A stretch of DNA of 64,000 bases from Mycolicibacterium fortuitum subsp. fortuitum (GTDB lineage: Bacteria > Actinomycetota > Actinomycetes > Mycobacteriales > Mycobacteriaceae). The translations under genes were made by a program, and so were the position numbers. The notes under the pieces are model-generated. The model did not search any database, was not told the origin of the DNA, and was given only the letters and a program-made list of their open reading frames with translations. Below, piece by piece: positions 17,717-26,939 of this stretch (position 1 is its first letter; every line of letters begins with the position of its first letter). Where the stretch lies: assembly GCF_022179545.1 (NCBI RefSeq), contig NZ_AP025518.1, positions 496,001-560,000 on the forward strand, given 5' to 3'.

Positions 17717-18348
17717 GGGCTGGCCTCCTTTCGCGATGAGCAGCCCGGCTGCCGGGCGCGGGCCGTGAAAGCATGCTGACGATCACTAATTCCGTGTACC
17801 GGTGCCGTGGCTGCAATGCCTCGACCGGCAGAGGGCGGTCGTGGCTACCCCAAATCGCATCAGTCTGTGCCGCAGGCAACCGCCGGCGGCTGCACTTGAT
17901 CATCGTGCCGAGCCTGGGCGAGAGTCCATAGGCGCAGTGACTGTAGTGCTCAAGTTCAGTCGCACGACCCGCGTGGCGGCGACGGAAGGCACTCGAAGAT
18001 CGGCGTCTCCGTTGAGGGATACGTACGCCCCGTGTGGTTTTCGACGCCAACACGTGCCCTTCGGACAACGACGCCGTGCGGTATGCGTGGCAGCTACGTG
18101 CTTCAAGCGCCGACGGTCGGGACGGTTCCCGTGGCAACGTAAGGCAGCGACCCTGCGGCAGCAGTCAATATGCCTATGGACCGCAGTGGTTACAGTGGTT
18201 CACGATCGAAGTCAGACCGCGGCGACCTGTGACCAGCACACCGATCGTCTTCGTGAGTAAGACGTCGCACCCATGACGCAAGCATCCTCGTCCGAGGCTT
18301 CGGGACAGGACCGGGTGACACGATCGGACAGTCGGACCGAGGTGGCCT
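17717..18348. other. Long upstream region of mmpS with no convincing gene
   Basis: About 630 bp between mmpS (leftward) and the DUF302 gene (rightward). Frames in all directions are open for up to 150 codons, as expected from GC content, but none has protein-like composition. It must carry both promoters. Decayed coding sequence cannot be excluded. Confidence 0.5.
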
Positions 18349-18855
18349 ATGACCGAACCAACCATCACCGAGCACCTCGTGCGGCGGGTGCAGGTTCCCC
18401 TACCAGGGCCCTACGGCGACGTCCGCGAGCGCTACGAGCACCTCGTGCCGGTTGTGGATGCCGCGGCCTTCGCTGCCGCGAAGGACTGGGCGGCGACCCT
18501 GGAGGTAGCCAAAAGTCTGGCACCGCACGGCTTTATGCGCTATTTCAGTACCGATGTGACGGCCGCGATGACAGGTTCGACGACAGTGCGTCCCACCGCC
18601 CTGTATTTGATGGGTAATCACACGATCGCCGAACGCATGTATCGGCATGATCCTGCCGTCATGCTGCACGCCCCGTTGCGGGTGGTGATCTGCCAATCTG
18701 TCGCCGGCGGCACCACGATGGTTTTGGATCGGCCAAGTCAGCTGTTCGCCAGCTATGGCAACCCCGCCATCGCCGAGGTCGGCGTCCATCTTGACGGGCT
18801 GGTCGCTGCACTGGTCAGTGCGTTGGGTGGCGATCCGTCGGCGCTGCGTTCATAG
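18349..18855 (+). CDS. DUF302-family protein
   Basis: 168 residues. The central part (ALYLMGNHTIAERMYRHDPAVMLHAPLRVVICQ) and the following strand pattern GGTTMVLDRPSQLFASYGNPAI match the DUF302 fold, whose members bind small ligands or metals. No signal peptide. A gaggtgg ribosome site precedes the ATG. Its stop overlaps the convergent MFS gene by 6 bp. Function unknown. Confidence 0.8.
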   Translation: MTEPTITEHLVRRVQVPLPGPYGDVRERYEHLVPVVDAAAFAAAKDWAATLEVAKSLAPHGFMRYFSTDVTAAMTGSTTVRPTALYLMGNHTIAERMYRHDPAVMLHAPLRVVICQSVAGGTTMVLDRPSQLFASYGNPAIAEVGVHLDGLVAALVSALGGDPSALRS

Positions 18856-20208
18856 CGCGGTGCCGGGAATTCGCCACCGCCACACCACAACCAGATGCAG
18901 GACGGCGAAGACAAGTGCGATCAACGCGGCCACCGACCAGCTGATCGGCGTGTCACCGTCGGCCAGTGTGACACCCAGGACTGAGATCGCCAGTATCGCG
19001 CCCAGGTAGCGGGTGGCCTGAAAGGTGCCAGAGGCCACCCCGGACTGGCCGGGATCGGCAGCTGCGTACAGCGCCTGGGTGTGTGCCAGGTTACCCACGC
19101 AGTAGGGGACGCCCAGCGCGGCCGTCATCACGATGACGACGACGGGGTGTAAGGAGGCGCTGGCCAGCAGCAGTAGTGCCGTCCCGACCGCCAACATCAG
19201 TGTTCCTGCTCGAAGAACCTGGGGCAGGCCGCGGCGGTCGATGACCCGGGCGATCACAGGTGTCAGCACGACGGTGACGGCCGCCAGCGGAATCATCAGC
19301 ACGCCGGTGATGCCGGAGGAGTAGTGCCCGCGATCCTGCAACGTCTGCGGAAGCCCGAAGAACGCAATGTAGAACACCAGATTGAACATCGTGAAACTCG
19401 CGTACACCGTCGTCAATGTCCTGTTGGACGCAATTGCCCGGACGTCGAGAAACGGTGCCGAGGTACGGCTTTCACGCCAGGTGAAGGCGACACCAGCGGC
19501 CAGCGCCAGCGCAAGCAGCCACCATGGCGGCGCCGATGCCAGGCCGAGCAAAAAACTCAGCAGGCTGACCAGCGAGACAACGAACAATGCGATGCCGGGA
19601 AGATCGGATGCCCGGATCGTTGACAACAGGCTGCCCGCGGTGCGGGCCGTGTCGGGCGGCGCCAACGCCGCCCCGACCGCGGCCAGCGTCGCCAGGGGGA
19701 TGTTGATCGCCATGATCGCCTGCCACCCGTACATTGTCTCCAGCACGCCCCCCAGAACCGGTCCGACGGCCGCTCCCGCCGTGCTGGCGATCTGTATGCG
19801 CCCCAGCAGATGCGACGGCGGCACCCCCGAGGACCGTGAAAGCGGGCGGATGATCGTTATCGCGCATGGGAAGGCGACCGCCGACGTCAAGGCCAGTCCG
19901 GCGCGCCCGACGCATAACATCCCGAACGATGTAACCCACACTGTCGCCGCGCAGACGATGACGGTGGCCGCCATCCCGATGGTGAACACCCTTCGTGGTC
20001 CGAAACGGTCACCGAGGCGGCCCATCAACGGCTGGCCTGTTGCCGAGGCCAGGTAGAAGACGGTGACCACCCACGTCACCTCGGCGGCATCCAGGCCGAA
20101 GTCGTGGCGCAGTGGCACCAGTGCCACTGCGATCATCGACGAATTGAGTGGGCTCAGCAGTGTGCCGACGCTGAGTGCGGCGACTACCGTTCGGGTGCGA
20201 TTGTCCAT
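18850..20208 (-). CDS. MFS drug-efflux transporter (DHA2-like)
   Basis: 452 residues with at least twelve TM helices. Motif A is MGRLGDRFGPRRVF after TM2, and the motif-C-like region is IASTAGAAVGPVLGGVL in TM5. The true start is ATG 20208 (MDNRTRTVVAAL); the frame continues upstream for 78 codons without membrane character. It likely exports hydrophobic drugs or metabolites with proton antiport. Directly upstream lies an alcohol dehydrogenase scar, so its promoter region has been rearranged. Confidence 0.92.
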   Translation of the reverse strand: MDNRTRTVVAALSVGTLLSPLNSSMIAVALVPLRHDFGLDAAEVTWVVTVFYLASATGQPLMGRLGDRFGPRRVFTIGMAATVIVCAATVWVTSFGMLCVGRAGLALTSAVAFPCAITIIRPLSRSSGVPPSHLLGRIQIASTAGAAVGPVLGGVLETMYGWQAIMAINIPLATLAAVGAALAPPDTARTAGSLLSTIRASDLPGIALFVVSLVSLLSFLLGLASAPPWWLLALALAAGVAFTWRESRTSAPFLDVRAIASNRTLTTVYASFTMFNLVFYIAFFGLPQTLQDRGHYSSGITGVLMIPLAAVTVVLTPVIARVIDRRGLPQVLRAGTLMLAVGTALLLLASASLHPVVVIVMTAALGVPYCVGNLAHTQALYAAADPGQSGVASGTFQATRYLGAILAISVLGVTLADGDTPISWSVAALIALVFAVLHLVVVWRWRIPGTAL

Positions 20209-20240
20209 GATCGAGGGGTGGCCGTCGCGGTTGTTCCGGG

Positions 20241-20318
20241 TCAGGCCGGTGATGCCATGGTCAGGACCACCCGAAAGCGGGCCTGGTCGTGCATCACCTG
20301 ATACGTCCGATATGACGG
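20241..20318 (-). pseudogene. Internally deleted zinc alcohol dehydrogenase (start fused to end)
   Basis: The minus strand reads VPSYRTYQV followed at once by MHDQARFRVVLTMASPA and a stop. The first part matches the N-terminus of the tandem dehydrogenase at 12587 (TAYRAYQV), the second the C-termini of both copies (ARFRVVLTM / ARFRVVLDI). About 315 codons are missing in between, leaving an in-frame 26-codon scar of a third family copy. Confidence 0.75.
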
Positions 20319-20547
20319 CACCTGTCCTCGTTTCTCCCCGCATCGGCCGGCCGAACAGCCGCGCATGACCAGAACACCTTGCGTTGCGCGGCGGTGGTAT
20401 CGGCAAGTTGACGGTGATCCGGCGGTGCAAACCAGCGGACACGCGTTCACCGATTCTGCAGTGGGCCAGTTCGCGTGAATTGGCGAAAGGTTCTGGCGAT
20501 GGACCGATTGGAGCGGGCCGAGACCTTCTGTGTGCCGCCAGGGGCGA

Positions 20548-20812
20548 TCAACTGGCAGCCGCGCTGAGTTCGTCGATCTGTTCGGTTGTCAACTGCACGT
20601 CAGCGGCGGCAAGGTTCTCTTCCAGGTGCGTGCGGCGCGACGTGCCGGGGATCGGAAGCATCGCCGGTGAGAGATGCAACAGCCAGGCGATCGCCACCTG
20701 GCCCACAGGGCACTGGTGGGCCCGGGCGATGTCGGCAAGTGTTTGCCGGGCCCCGGCGAGCCCGCCCTGCGCTACCGGGGCCCATGGGATGAACGCGAGC
20801 GATCGCGTTCGC
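20548..20812 (-). pseudogene. 5'-truncated aldo/keto reductase
   Basis: The minus strand carries the C-terminal third of an aldo/keto reductase: IAFIPWAP-type LAFIPWAPVAQGG, then VGQVAIAWLLHLSPAMLPIPGTS, then HLEENLAAADVQLTTEQID and a stop at 20548. Full-length family members have about 280 residues; only about 87 remain. The N-terminal catalytic Asp, Tyr and Lys are gone. The sequence breaks at about 20812, where another truncated gene begins on the opposite strand. Confidence 0.85.
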
Positions 20813-20823
20813 ACACCTCCAAT

Positions 20824-20985
20824 ATGGAGTGGGCACGAAAGGCATTTAAAGACAACCCCTTCGGGCGCATTGGCGATCCCTATGACGACGTGTCGCCGAT
20901 CTTCGTCTTCCTGGCCTCCGACGACAGTCACTGGATGACTGGTCAGAATCTGCACGCCGACGGCGGCGTATGGATCAGCGCGTAA
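20824..20985 (+). pseudogene. 5'-truncated short-chain dehydrogenase
   Basis: The plus strand encodes MEWARKAFKDNPFGRIGDP, then VFLASDDSHWMTGQNLHADGG and a stop, which is the standard C-terminal end of an SDR (the substrate-binding lid and TGQ..ADGG strand). The Rossmann fold and the YxxxK active site are missing. It starts within about 12 bp of the truncated aldo/keto reductase, so one deletion or recombination removed the 5' parts of two divergent genes. Confidence 0.8.
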
Positions 20986-21344
20986 CCGATTCGACGAACG
21001 CAAAGAACTCGGACCCCGCAGGGGGTTCGAGTCGTATGTGCGCCACCGTCCCGTTTTAGGATCCGCCATCTGGATGGCAAAAAGTGTCCGCCAAATCCGT
21101 GGCGACGCTGGGAACGATGCAGGTGGGGGAGGCGTCGTCCGCCATCGAGAATGGCAACCTACAGCCGGTCCGCTCGTCCCTGACCGCTTGGCAGCCCGCG
21201 TGACCCCCGTGTCAGAGTGTCAATTAATTCGCCGAGTTCTTTACACAACGTAGCCCCGGTCTCGTCGGCGCGCGGCCTAAGGTCTGCGTTGTGCGCGACG
21301 AGAGCGCACCGCAAGAGCGTCAGTTCGTCCGTAAAGGTTGCTTC
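20986..21344. other. Gene-free stretch after the oxidoreductase remnants
   Basis: About 360 bp with no supported gene. It contains the terminator-like hairpin at 21007-21032 just after the SDR remnant and an AT-richer patch (tcaattaattcgcc, near 21222) that may hold a promoter for the small ORF at 21345. Confidence 0.5.
21007..21032 (+). terminator. Hairpin terminator of the lost SDR gene
   Basis: ACTCGGACCCC pairs with GGGGTTCGAGT across a 4-nt loop (one G-T wobble), 22 bp after the stop of the SDR remnant. It is probably the original terminator left behind. Confidence 0.5.
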
Positions 21345-21491
21345 ATGGGTGGTGTTCTAGAGCGGCTGCAAACTGCCATGTATCTAACGCTCACGGCAGC
21401 GTTCTTGGGGGTGGCACTCTCGGCTCTGGTCGCGGTCCTCGTCGCTGCCGCGCCTCTCAAGCTCTTGGCATTGATCGACAGACACGCTTGA
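21345..21491 (+). CDS. Possible small single-TM membrane protein
   Basis: 48 codons from ATG 21345 (MGGVLERLQTAMYLTLTA...), with a hydrophobic helix across about residues 10-38 and the end LIDRHA. Upstream gtaaagg could serve as a ribosome site; an in-frame GTG at 21291 would lengthen it. No family is recognised and it lies in a decayed region, so it may not be expressed. Confidence 0.35.
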   Translation: MGGVLERLQTAMYLTLTAAFLGVALSALVAVLVAAAPLKLLALIDRHA

Positions 21492-21540
21492 TCGGCAACC
21501 AGTCCAGCTGGTCGACGACGGAATCGCGGAGGCAGTTGGA

Positions 21541-21571
21541 TCTGGTTCTGAGCCAGAAGGTTTCAGGTTCG
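21541..21571 (+). tRNA. tRNA-Gln(CUG)-like fragment (pseudo-tRNA)
   Basis: 31 bases match the intact tRNA-Gln gene at 33057-33130 (positions 33084-33114) with two differences. They cover the anticodon stem TCTGG/CCAGA with loop TTCTGAG (anticodon CTG), the variable region and the 5' T-arm. The acceptor stem and D-arm are not recognisable. It is a remnant of a tRNA or of an attachment site, not a working gene. Confidence 0.6.
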
Positions 21572-21671
21572 AGGTACCCCGAGCGCAGCCGCTCATCCGA
21601 ACTACGTGGCTCGACAGTTCTTGCCCGGCGCAACTGGTCCTCTGAGTGGGGCCGCAACCGACCTCCGGGCG

Positions 21672-21708
21672 AGAGATAGCCCAACCCGCTGGGGGCTGGG
21701 CTATCTCT
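21672..21708. terminator. Strong hairpin terminator
   Basis: Perfect 12-bp stem AGAGATAGCCCA / TGGGCTATCTCT with a 13-nt GC-rich loop. It begins 16 bp past the stop of the leftward CsbD gene and fits a U-tract-less mycobacterial terminator. Confidence 0.75.
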
Positions 21709-21723
21709 TCGAACACGCCCGAA

Positions 21724-21966
21724 TTACGGTCGCTGGTAGGCCTCTTGCCGCTTCTCGGCCGCCTTGGCTCCGGCCCGTGCCGACTCCGCCTCGGCCTCCT
21801 TCTTCGCGACATCCTTTTGAGCGTCGGCCTTGTCTTGCTGAGCTTTACCCTCGCTTACCAGATCGTCGCGACCGGTCACGGTACCTACAGCTTCCTTGGC
21901 CTTGCCCTTGACGTCCTCGACGACGGCCTTGATGCCTTCTTCAGGACCTGAGTTCTTCTCGGTCAT
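21724..21966 (-). CDS. CsbD-family stress protein (microaggregate-binding protein type)
   Basis: 80 residues: GIKAVVEDVKGKAKEAVGTVTGRDDLVSEGKAQQ is the CsbD core, followed by a charged Ala/Lys/Glu-rich helix (DKADAQKDVAKKEAEAES) as in mycobacterial microaggregate-binding proteins. Small, hydrophilic and probably natively unfolded; the family is induced by general stress or stationary phase. ATG 21966 has an aaagg ribosome site. Confidence 0.88.
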   Translation of the reverse strand: MTEKNSGPEEGIKAVVEDVKGKAKEAVGTVTGRDDLVSEGKAQQDKADAQKDVAKKEAEAESARAGAKAAEKRQEAYQRP

Positions 21967-22175
21967 GTTTGCCTTTCGTTTGGCGGGTTCCACGAGGCCT
22001 TGACCTCTCCAAGCGCCAGCAGGATTGCCCAAACGGGGCCGTAGTAAACGGCAGCCCATTCGGCTGCGACGGGGTTCACAGTGCTGTCGGCGATTTCCCT
22101 GATGTTCCGCCGACTGCCCGGCAACCGCCCGAGCCTCCCGATTACTCCGCCGCTGATCTGGGTACGTATAGCGCC

Positions 22176-23195
22176 GTGACTTCTGCGCCGATCCTTACCG
22201 AACCCACGCTGCCAGACCCCCGTGGCCCGTTGTCAGCTGCGGTGATCAGATTGTTGGGTGAGCGGGCGCCCTGTAACCAGCTTTCTCGCGTCGAGGCGTC
22301 GCTTGCCGACTCCGACCCGTTCGGACTCGATCTGCACCTGGCCCTCTATGTCTGCTACGAGCTGCACTACCGCGGTTTCGCCGGCGTGGACCCCGGCTGG
22401 GAGTGGGATGCCGGCCTGCTGCATTTGCGTGGGAAGTTGGAGCGGGAGTTCCTGACGGAGGTGCGGCGCGGCGTCGGCGAGATCCAGCCCGACGACACGG
22501 CGCTGGCCGAGATGGAGAAGATCTCGATCGAGCCGGTCGATGGTGAAGGTCTGTCATATCACCTGCGCGACAAGGGAACCTGGGAGCAGATGCGCGAGTA
22601 CTTCGTGCACCGCTCGCTCTATCACCTCAAAGAGGGCGATCCGCACGCCTGGGCCATCCCGCGGCTGACTGGTCAGGCCAAAGCGTCGTTTGTCGCGGTG
22701 GAATTCGATGAGTTCGGCGGCGGCCGCGGGCCGCGGCTGCATCAGCAGTTGTTCGCCGGCTTGATGGATGCCGCCGGCCTGGATTCGAGCTATCTCGGCT
22801 ATATCGACAACGTGCCGGCCGAATCGCTGGCCGCGGTGAATCTGATGTCGCTGTTCGGTCTGCATCGCAAGCTGCGGGGCGCGGCGATCGGGCACTTCGC
22901 CTCCACCGAAATCACCTCTTCGCCGGGTTCGCGGCGGCTGGTGGAGGCCTTGCAGCGCCTCGGTGCTCCGCAGGAGTGCATTGGGTTCTACGCCGAACAC
23001 GTGGAAGCCGACGCCGTGCACGAGCAGGTGGTGCGCACCGACGTGGTGGGCGATCTGGTGGCGCGCGAGCCTCACCTGGACACGGATGTGGTGTTCGGGA
23101 TTCGAGCCCACGCCCTGGTCGAGGACCGGCTGGCCGATCACATGATGGGGCGGTGGGCCGACGGTCGGTCCTCGCTACGCCGTCCGCTGAGCTGA
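22176..23195 (+). CDS. Iron-containing redox enzyme, heme-oxygenase-like fold
   Basis: 339 residues from GTG 22176. Helical protein with family landmarks LHLALYVCYELHYRGF, WEWDAGLLHLRGKLEREF, HAWAIPRL, EFDEFGGGRG and HVEADAVHEQV, rich in His/Glu/Asp positioned as di-iron or iron ligands. Such proteins belong to the heme-oxygenase-like/TENA superfamily and often occur beside a CDGSH gene, as here. The frame is open upstream to 21969, but that part overlaps the CsbD start region and is not protein-like. Overlaps the convergent CDGSH gene by 21 bp. Confidence 0.85.
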   Translation: MTSAPILTEPTLPDPRGPLSAAVIRLLGERAPCNQLSRVEASLADSDPFGLDLHLALYVCYELHYRGFAGVDPGWEWDAGLLHLRGKLEREFLTEVRRGVGEIQPDDTALAEMEKISIEPVDGEGLSYHLRDKGTWEQMREYFVHRSLYHLKEGDPHAWAIPRLTGQAKASFVAVEFDEFGGGRGPRLHQQLFAGLMDAAGLDSSYLGYIDNVPAESLAAVNLMSLFGLHRKLRGAAIGHFASTEITSSPGSRRLVEALQRLGAPQECIGFYAEHVEADAVHEQVVRTDVVGDLVAREPHLDTDVVFGIRAHALVEDRLADHMMGRWADGRSSLRRPLS

Positions 23196-23414
23196 GTCAT
23201 CGGCGCTGGTGCCGGTGCCGTTCACCCGGCATCGGCGCCGGTGGCTGGTGTCGCACAGCGGATAATCCTTGCTGCGCCGGCATGCACAGATGGCCACCAT
23301 GAAGCGGTCGGATTCCACCACCGTGCCGTCCGGCATCTCGATTCGCACGGGGCCCTGCACCATCACAGGGCCCCCTGGCACCGGCCGCACAATGCGGCGG
23401 TCGGCGTCACTCAT
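23175..23414 (-). CDS. CDGSH iron-sulfur domain protein
   Basis: 79 residues. The motif CACRRSKDYPLCDTSH reproduces the mitoNEET spacing C-x-C-x8-C-x3-H, so it should bind a [2Fe-2S] cluster with three Cys and one His. The typical Gly of CDGSH is replaced by Thr (CDTSH). No TM helix, so soluble. Its start overlaps the stop of the methyltransferase (ATGA), indicating coupled translation. Confidence 0.92.
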   Translation of the reverse strand: MSDADRRIVRPVPGGPVMVQGPVRIEMPDGTVVESDRFMVAICACRRSKDYPLCDTSHRRRCRVNGTGTSADDSAQRTA

Positions 23415-24109
23415 GGCTTGTCCGCTCGGATCACCAGCAGTTCCTCTTCGCGGCGTCCAGGCTCAAGGCGTCCGGTTTCCTCTAACCACTCTGCGCGCGA
23501 CGTCAGCACGGGACCGAACGGAATCCACTGCCAGGCAACGATATCGGCGTCCAGGCCGGCAGCGGACAGATCCGCCAGCGTCTTACGCGGGTTGGCGAAT
23601 TCCGATTGGACCAGCAGCAGGCTGCCGCCGTCGGCGAGCAGGTCGGGCGCCGCCGCGCACAGCGGGTCCAGGACCATTCGCCCGTCGTGCCCGGCGTCCC
23701 ATGCCCGCGCCGGGCCGGTCACTGTCGACAATGCCGCGTCCTCGGGGTCGTGTGGAACGTACGGCGGGTTGCAGGTGATCAGGTCGAACGGGCCGAACTC
23801 GGCGGCCCGGGCCCAGGATCCCAGGTGCACGTCGACGGCGACGTGCTGTGTCAAGGCGTTGGACCGGGCGCACCGCACGGCGCGCTGGCAGATATCGAAG
23901 GCCGCGACGGCCGACGCTCCCTGGGCGGCCGCGTTGATGGCCACCACGCCGCTGCCGGTGCACAGGTCGGCAACGGTCCGGCCTACCGCCAGGCCGGCTT
24001 TTTCCATCACATCGATCAACAGCTGAGAATCTTCTTGCGGGGCGTAGACACCATCTGCCACGACAATCGTGCCGATCGGGTGGGACTCCGGGTTGTGTGC
24101 GGTTGTCAC
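23411..24109 (-). CDS. HemK2/Mtq2-like SAM-dependent methyltransferase
   Basis: 232 residues with SAM-binding VADLCTGSGVVAINAAAQGA (motif I, about residues 46-65), acidic motif AAFDIC and the catalytic NPPY in DLITCNPPYVPHDPEDAAL. NPPY enzymes methylate amide or amino groups, e.g. Gln in release factors; Mtq2-type members are short and lack the PrmC N-terminal domain, as here. Conserved actinobacterial neighbour of CDGSH and heme-oxygenase-like genes. The target is unknown. Confidence 0.88.
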   Translation of the reverse strand: MTTAHNPESHPIGTIVVADGVYAPQEDSQLLIDVMEKAGLAVGRTVADLCTGSGVVAINAAAQGASAVAAFDICQRAVRCARSNALTQHVAVDVHLGSWARAAEFGPFDLITCNPPYVPHDPEDAALSTVTGPARAWDAGHDGRMVLDPLCAAAPDLLADGGSLLLVQSEFANPRKTLADLSAAGLDADIVAWQWIPFGPVLTSRAEWLEETGRLEPGRREEELLVIRADKP

Positions 24110-24213
24110 ATCGGCCTCTCAACGGTGAAGGGTCAACACTGCCTGTGGTTAATGCCCGCTGTCGCCGCTGTTCAAACGGCTGCTCTGGTCGGTCACAGCC
24201 GGACGGCAGCGGC

Positions 24214-26397
24214 TTACTTTGCGCGGGCTCGCCGCGCTGCTTTCTTGGCGGGGGACCGCTTGCCTGAGACCGAAGGTGGCAGGGCGTTTTTCGACGGTGG
24301 AATGGCTGAGGCCGTGACGATGTCGGCGCGGTCCCACACCCGGTGCAGACCGAGAGCGGCCACCAGGTCGGCGGTGAACGCCTTGTCTGCCTCACTGGCC
24401 AGCAACACGCCCGGCAGAGTTCGGTCGATACCCGCGGCGTCGAGCTGCGCAACTCCGTCGCCCCAGGCGCCCAGTGCCTTGCAGTGACGCAGTAGTTCCT
24501 GCAACAACACGATGGCCCGGATGTCGTTGGTCGGCGCCGTGCCCGCCGCGACGACGGCGGCGTCGAATTCGATCGAACGGGCTGTGGCGAATGTGCGTTC
24601 CACCACCACCGATCGCCGCCCTGATTTGAGGGTGCCGCCGTGTGGGGCGACCACCAACGCCTGCACGCCCAGTTTGTCCAGAGACTTCGCCAGCGTCGCG
24701 ATTGCGGCCAGATCCGAATTCGCATCCGCGATCACCGCGACCTTGCGGCCGGCCACCGGCCCGGGTTCGGTGACAATCTGGGACAGCGTCGGTGAGATGA
24801 GAACGTCCTTGGGCGGGTTGCCCTTCGGCGCGGGCAGACCCAGACGGGCGGCCACCGTCTGGCACAGTTCGGTGTCGACGTTGGCGAGCACGCCAAGCTC
24901 GCGTTCCTTGATGGCCTGCTCGTAGCACTTGCCGAGTTCGAAGGTGAACGCATCGGCGAGGTGGTCCTGCTCGATCTTGGTCAGGCTGCGGTAAAACATC
25001 GCCGCCTGGCTGAAGTGATCGTCGAACGACGCCGGTTGGGCCCGCTCGACGGGACCGTCCACGGCCCGCGGGGTGGGCACGTAACCGCCTTCATCGGCGT
25101 CGGCCACCAAGGGTTCCCCACCGTCGATGCTGTTGGGCCGGTACGGCGCCTGGCCGGTATGCACGGCGGTCTGATGCATCCCGTCGCGCAGCATGTCGTT
25201 GACCGGGCAGTGCGGCCGGTTGATGGGCAACTGGGTGAAGTTGGGTCCGCCCAGGCGGGTGAGCTGGGTGTCCAGGTAGGAGAACAGCCGAGCTTGCATG
25301 AGCGGATCGTTGGTGACCTCGATACCTGGCACCAGGTTGCCGGTGTGAAATGCCACCTGTTCGGTCTCGGCGAAGAAGTTGGTGGGGTTGCGGTCCAGCG
25401 TGAGCTTGCCGATCAACTGCACCGGAACCAGTTCCTCGGGAACGATCTTGGTCGGGTCCAGCAGGTCGATGCCCTGAAACGAGTCTGTGCCGTCGTCCGG
25501 CATCACCTGGATGCCGAGCTCGTATTCCAGTGGAGCGCCGGCCTCGATGCCGTCGGCCATATCGCGCCGGTGAAAGTCCGGGTCCACCCCGGCGGTGATC
25601 TGCGCTTCTTCCCAGAGCAGCGAGTGCACCCCGGCGATCGGCTTCCAGTGGAACTTCACCAGGCTGGTCTCGCCCTTGGCATTGACCAGGCGGAAGGTGT
25701 GTACGCCGAATCCTTCCATGGTGCGGAAAGACCGCGGGATGCCGCGGTCACTCATGTTCCAGAACACATGGTGGGTGGCTTCGGTGTGCAGCGACACGAA
25801 GTCCCAGAAGGTGTCGTGCGCCGACTGTGCCTGCGGGATCTCTCGATCCGGATGGGGCTTGCCGGCGTGGATGATGTCGGGGAACTTGATGCCGTCCTGG
25901 ATGAAGAACACCGGCATGTTGTTGCCGACGAGATCAAAGTTGCCCTCGTCGGTGTAGAACTTCACCGCAAAGCCGCGGGTGTCACGGACGGTGTCGGCCG
26001 AACCGCGTGAGCCCAGCACGGTGGAGAACCGGCAGAAAACCTCGGTCTGCTTGCCCTTCTTGCTCAGGAAGTCTGCTTTGGTGACACCGGCGGCGTTGCC
26101 GTAGGCCTCGAATGTGCCGTGCGCGGCGGCCCCACGGGCGTGCACCACCCGCTCCGGGATGCGTTCGTGGTCGAAGTGGGTGATCTTCTCACGGAGGTGG
26201 AAGTCCTCCATCAGGGTCGGGCCGCGACTACCGGCCTTGAGCGAGTGATCGGTGTCGGGAATGCGCACGCCCTGCGCCGTGGTCAGATAGCGCCCGGTCT
26301 GAGCTCGAGAGTCCGCCGGTCCGAGAAACCCTTCGGCTACGCCCGCGGGTCCGACGGGGGCGGGGGATTTCTGGTCTCGGTTCCGTGAAGGGGGCAT
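24214..26397 (-). CDS. katE: Large-subunit heme catalase HPII
   Basis: 727 residues, the length of HPII-type catalases. Distal His in [17 protein letters not shown], distal Asn in [13 protein letters not shown], proximal Tyr in [15 protein letters not shown], and the extra C-terminal flavodoxin/DJ-1-like domain from about residue 560 ([21 protein letters not shown]). It ends in a Lys/Ala-rich tail. ATG 26397 ([12 protein letters not shown]) is used; 15 upstream codons are not conserved-looking. It decomposes hydrogen peroxide in the cytoplasm, typically in stationary phase. Confidence 0.96.
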   Translation of the reverse strand: MPPSRNRDQKSPAPVGPAGVAEGFLGPADSRAQTGRYLTTAQGVRIPDTDHSLKAGSRGPTLMEDFHLREKITHFDHERIPERVVHARGAAAHGTFEAYGNAAGVTKADFLSKKGKQTEVFCRFSTVLGSRGSADTVRDTRGFAVKFYTDEGNFDLVGNNMPVFFIQDGIKFPDIIHAGKPHPDREIPQAQSAHDTFWDFVSLHTEATHHVFWNMSDRGIPRSFRTMEGFGVHTFRLVNAKGETSLVKFHWKPIAGVHSLLWEEAQITAGVDPDFHRRDMADGIEAGAPLEYELGIQVMPDDGTDSFQGIDLLDPTKIVPEELVPVQLIGKLTLDRNPTNFFAETEQVAFHTGNLVPGIEVTNDPLMQARLFSYLDTQLTRLGGPNFTQLPINRPHCPVNDMLRDGMHQTAVHTGQAPYRPNSIDGGEPLVADADEGGYVPTPRAVDGPVERAQPASFDDHFSQAAMFYRSLTKIEQDHLADAFTFELGKCYEQAIKERELGVLANVDTELCQTVAARLGLPAPKGNPPKDVLISPTLSQIVTEPGPVAGRKVAVIADANSDLAAIATLAKSLDKLGVQALVVAPHGGTLKSGRRSVVVERTFATARSIEFDAAVVAAGTAPTNDIRAIVLLQELLRHCKALGAWGDGVAQLDAAGIDRTLPGVLLASEADKAFTADLVAALGLHRVWDRADIVTASAIPPSKNALPPSVSGKRSPAKKAARRARAK

Positions 26398-26639
26398 CGG
26401 ACACTCCAAGCGTTGAGAGTCGGCTGTCAGCGCGCTGCGCAACCCGGCGCGGCGGCTGCGCGCTGGGACTTACCTGGTACCCGGCTCCATCACAACGCAA
26501 ACGCATACCCTGCTCCGCGGGTCGGCAGCAGATGTCCCTGTTCCAAATCGGTTGCCGCTCAACGGGGTGCCAGAATCCCTGTGCAGCCTGCGATCCGATC
26601 CGACGGATCAAGCAGGTACGACGTGTGGGCGGCGCGTCT

Positions 26640-26939
26640 CTACGGAGCGTTCCATGGGCACCGGGCCCGGCCCATGTCGACGCGTCCGGCCCTGATCGCC
26701 ACGCCCTCGGATTCGAGCAGCGCGACAGCGCGACCACCGCGGCAGGTTGCGGGTGTGCCGTCCGCCTTCACGACGCGCCACCACGGAACATCGTCAGGCA
26801 CTCTGCTCACTTCGCGTCCGGCTTGTCGTGGCGAGATCCCCAATCGCCTGCCGATGTCGCCGTAGGTCGCGACGAACCCCGGCTCGATGTCGTCCAGCAC
26901 CGCGCACACTGCCTCGTTGAGAGCTTCTCGCCTGGTCAT
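26640..26939 (-). CDS. Alkyltransferase-like protein (ATL, MGMT-like DNA-binding domain)
   Basis: 99 residues: FVATYGDIGRRLGISPRQAGREVSRVPDDVPWWRVVKADG is the winged-helix/active-site region of O6-alkylguanine transferases, but the PCHRV active-site Cys is absent (VPWWRVV). ATL proteins of this kind bind O6-alkylguanine and hand lesions to nucleotide excision repair. Start ATG 26939 overlaps the stop of the DUF488 gene (ATGA). Confidence 0.88.
   Translation of the reverse strand: MTRREALNEAVCAVLDDIEPGFVATYGDIGRRLGISPRQAGREVSRVPDDVPWWRVVKADGTPATCRGGRAVALLESEGVAIRAGRVDMGRARCPWNAP

Noticed and set aside
17310..18137. 275-codon frame upstream of mmpS
   Set aside because: Composition like frameshifted GC-rich DNA; overlaps mmpS in another frame.
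23583..24725. 380-codon open frame in the methyltransferase/katE region
   Set aside because: It spans two real genes and their gap in another frame, with Arg/Pro-rich shadow composition.
24961..26010. 349-codon open frame antisense to katE
   Set aside because: It mirrors the catalase codons; codon-position bias of high-GC DNA gives long shadow frames. No family sequence.
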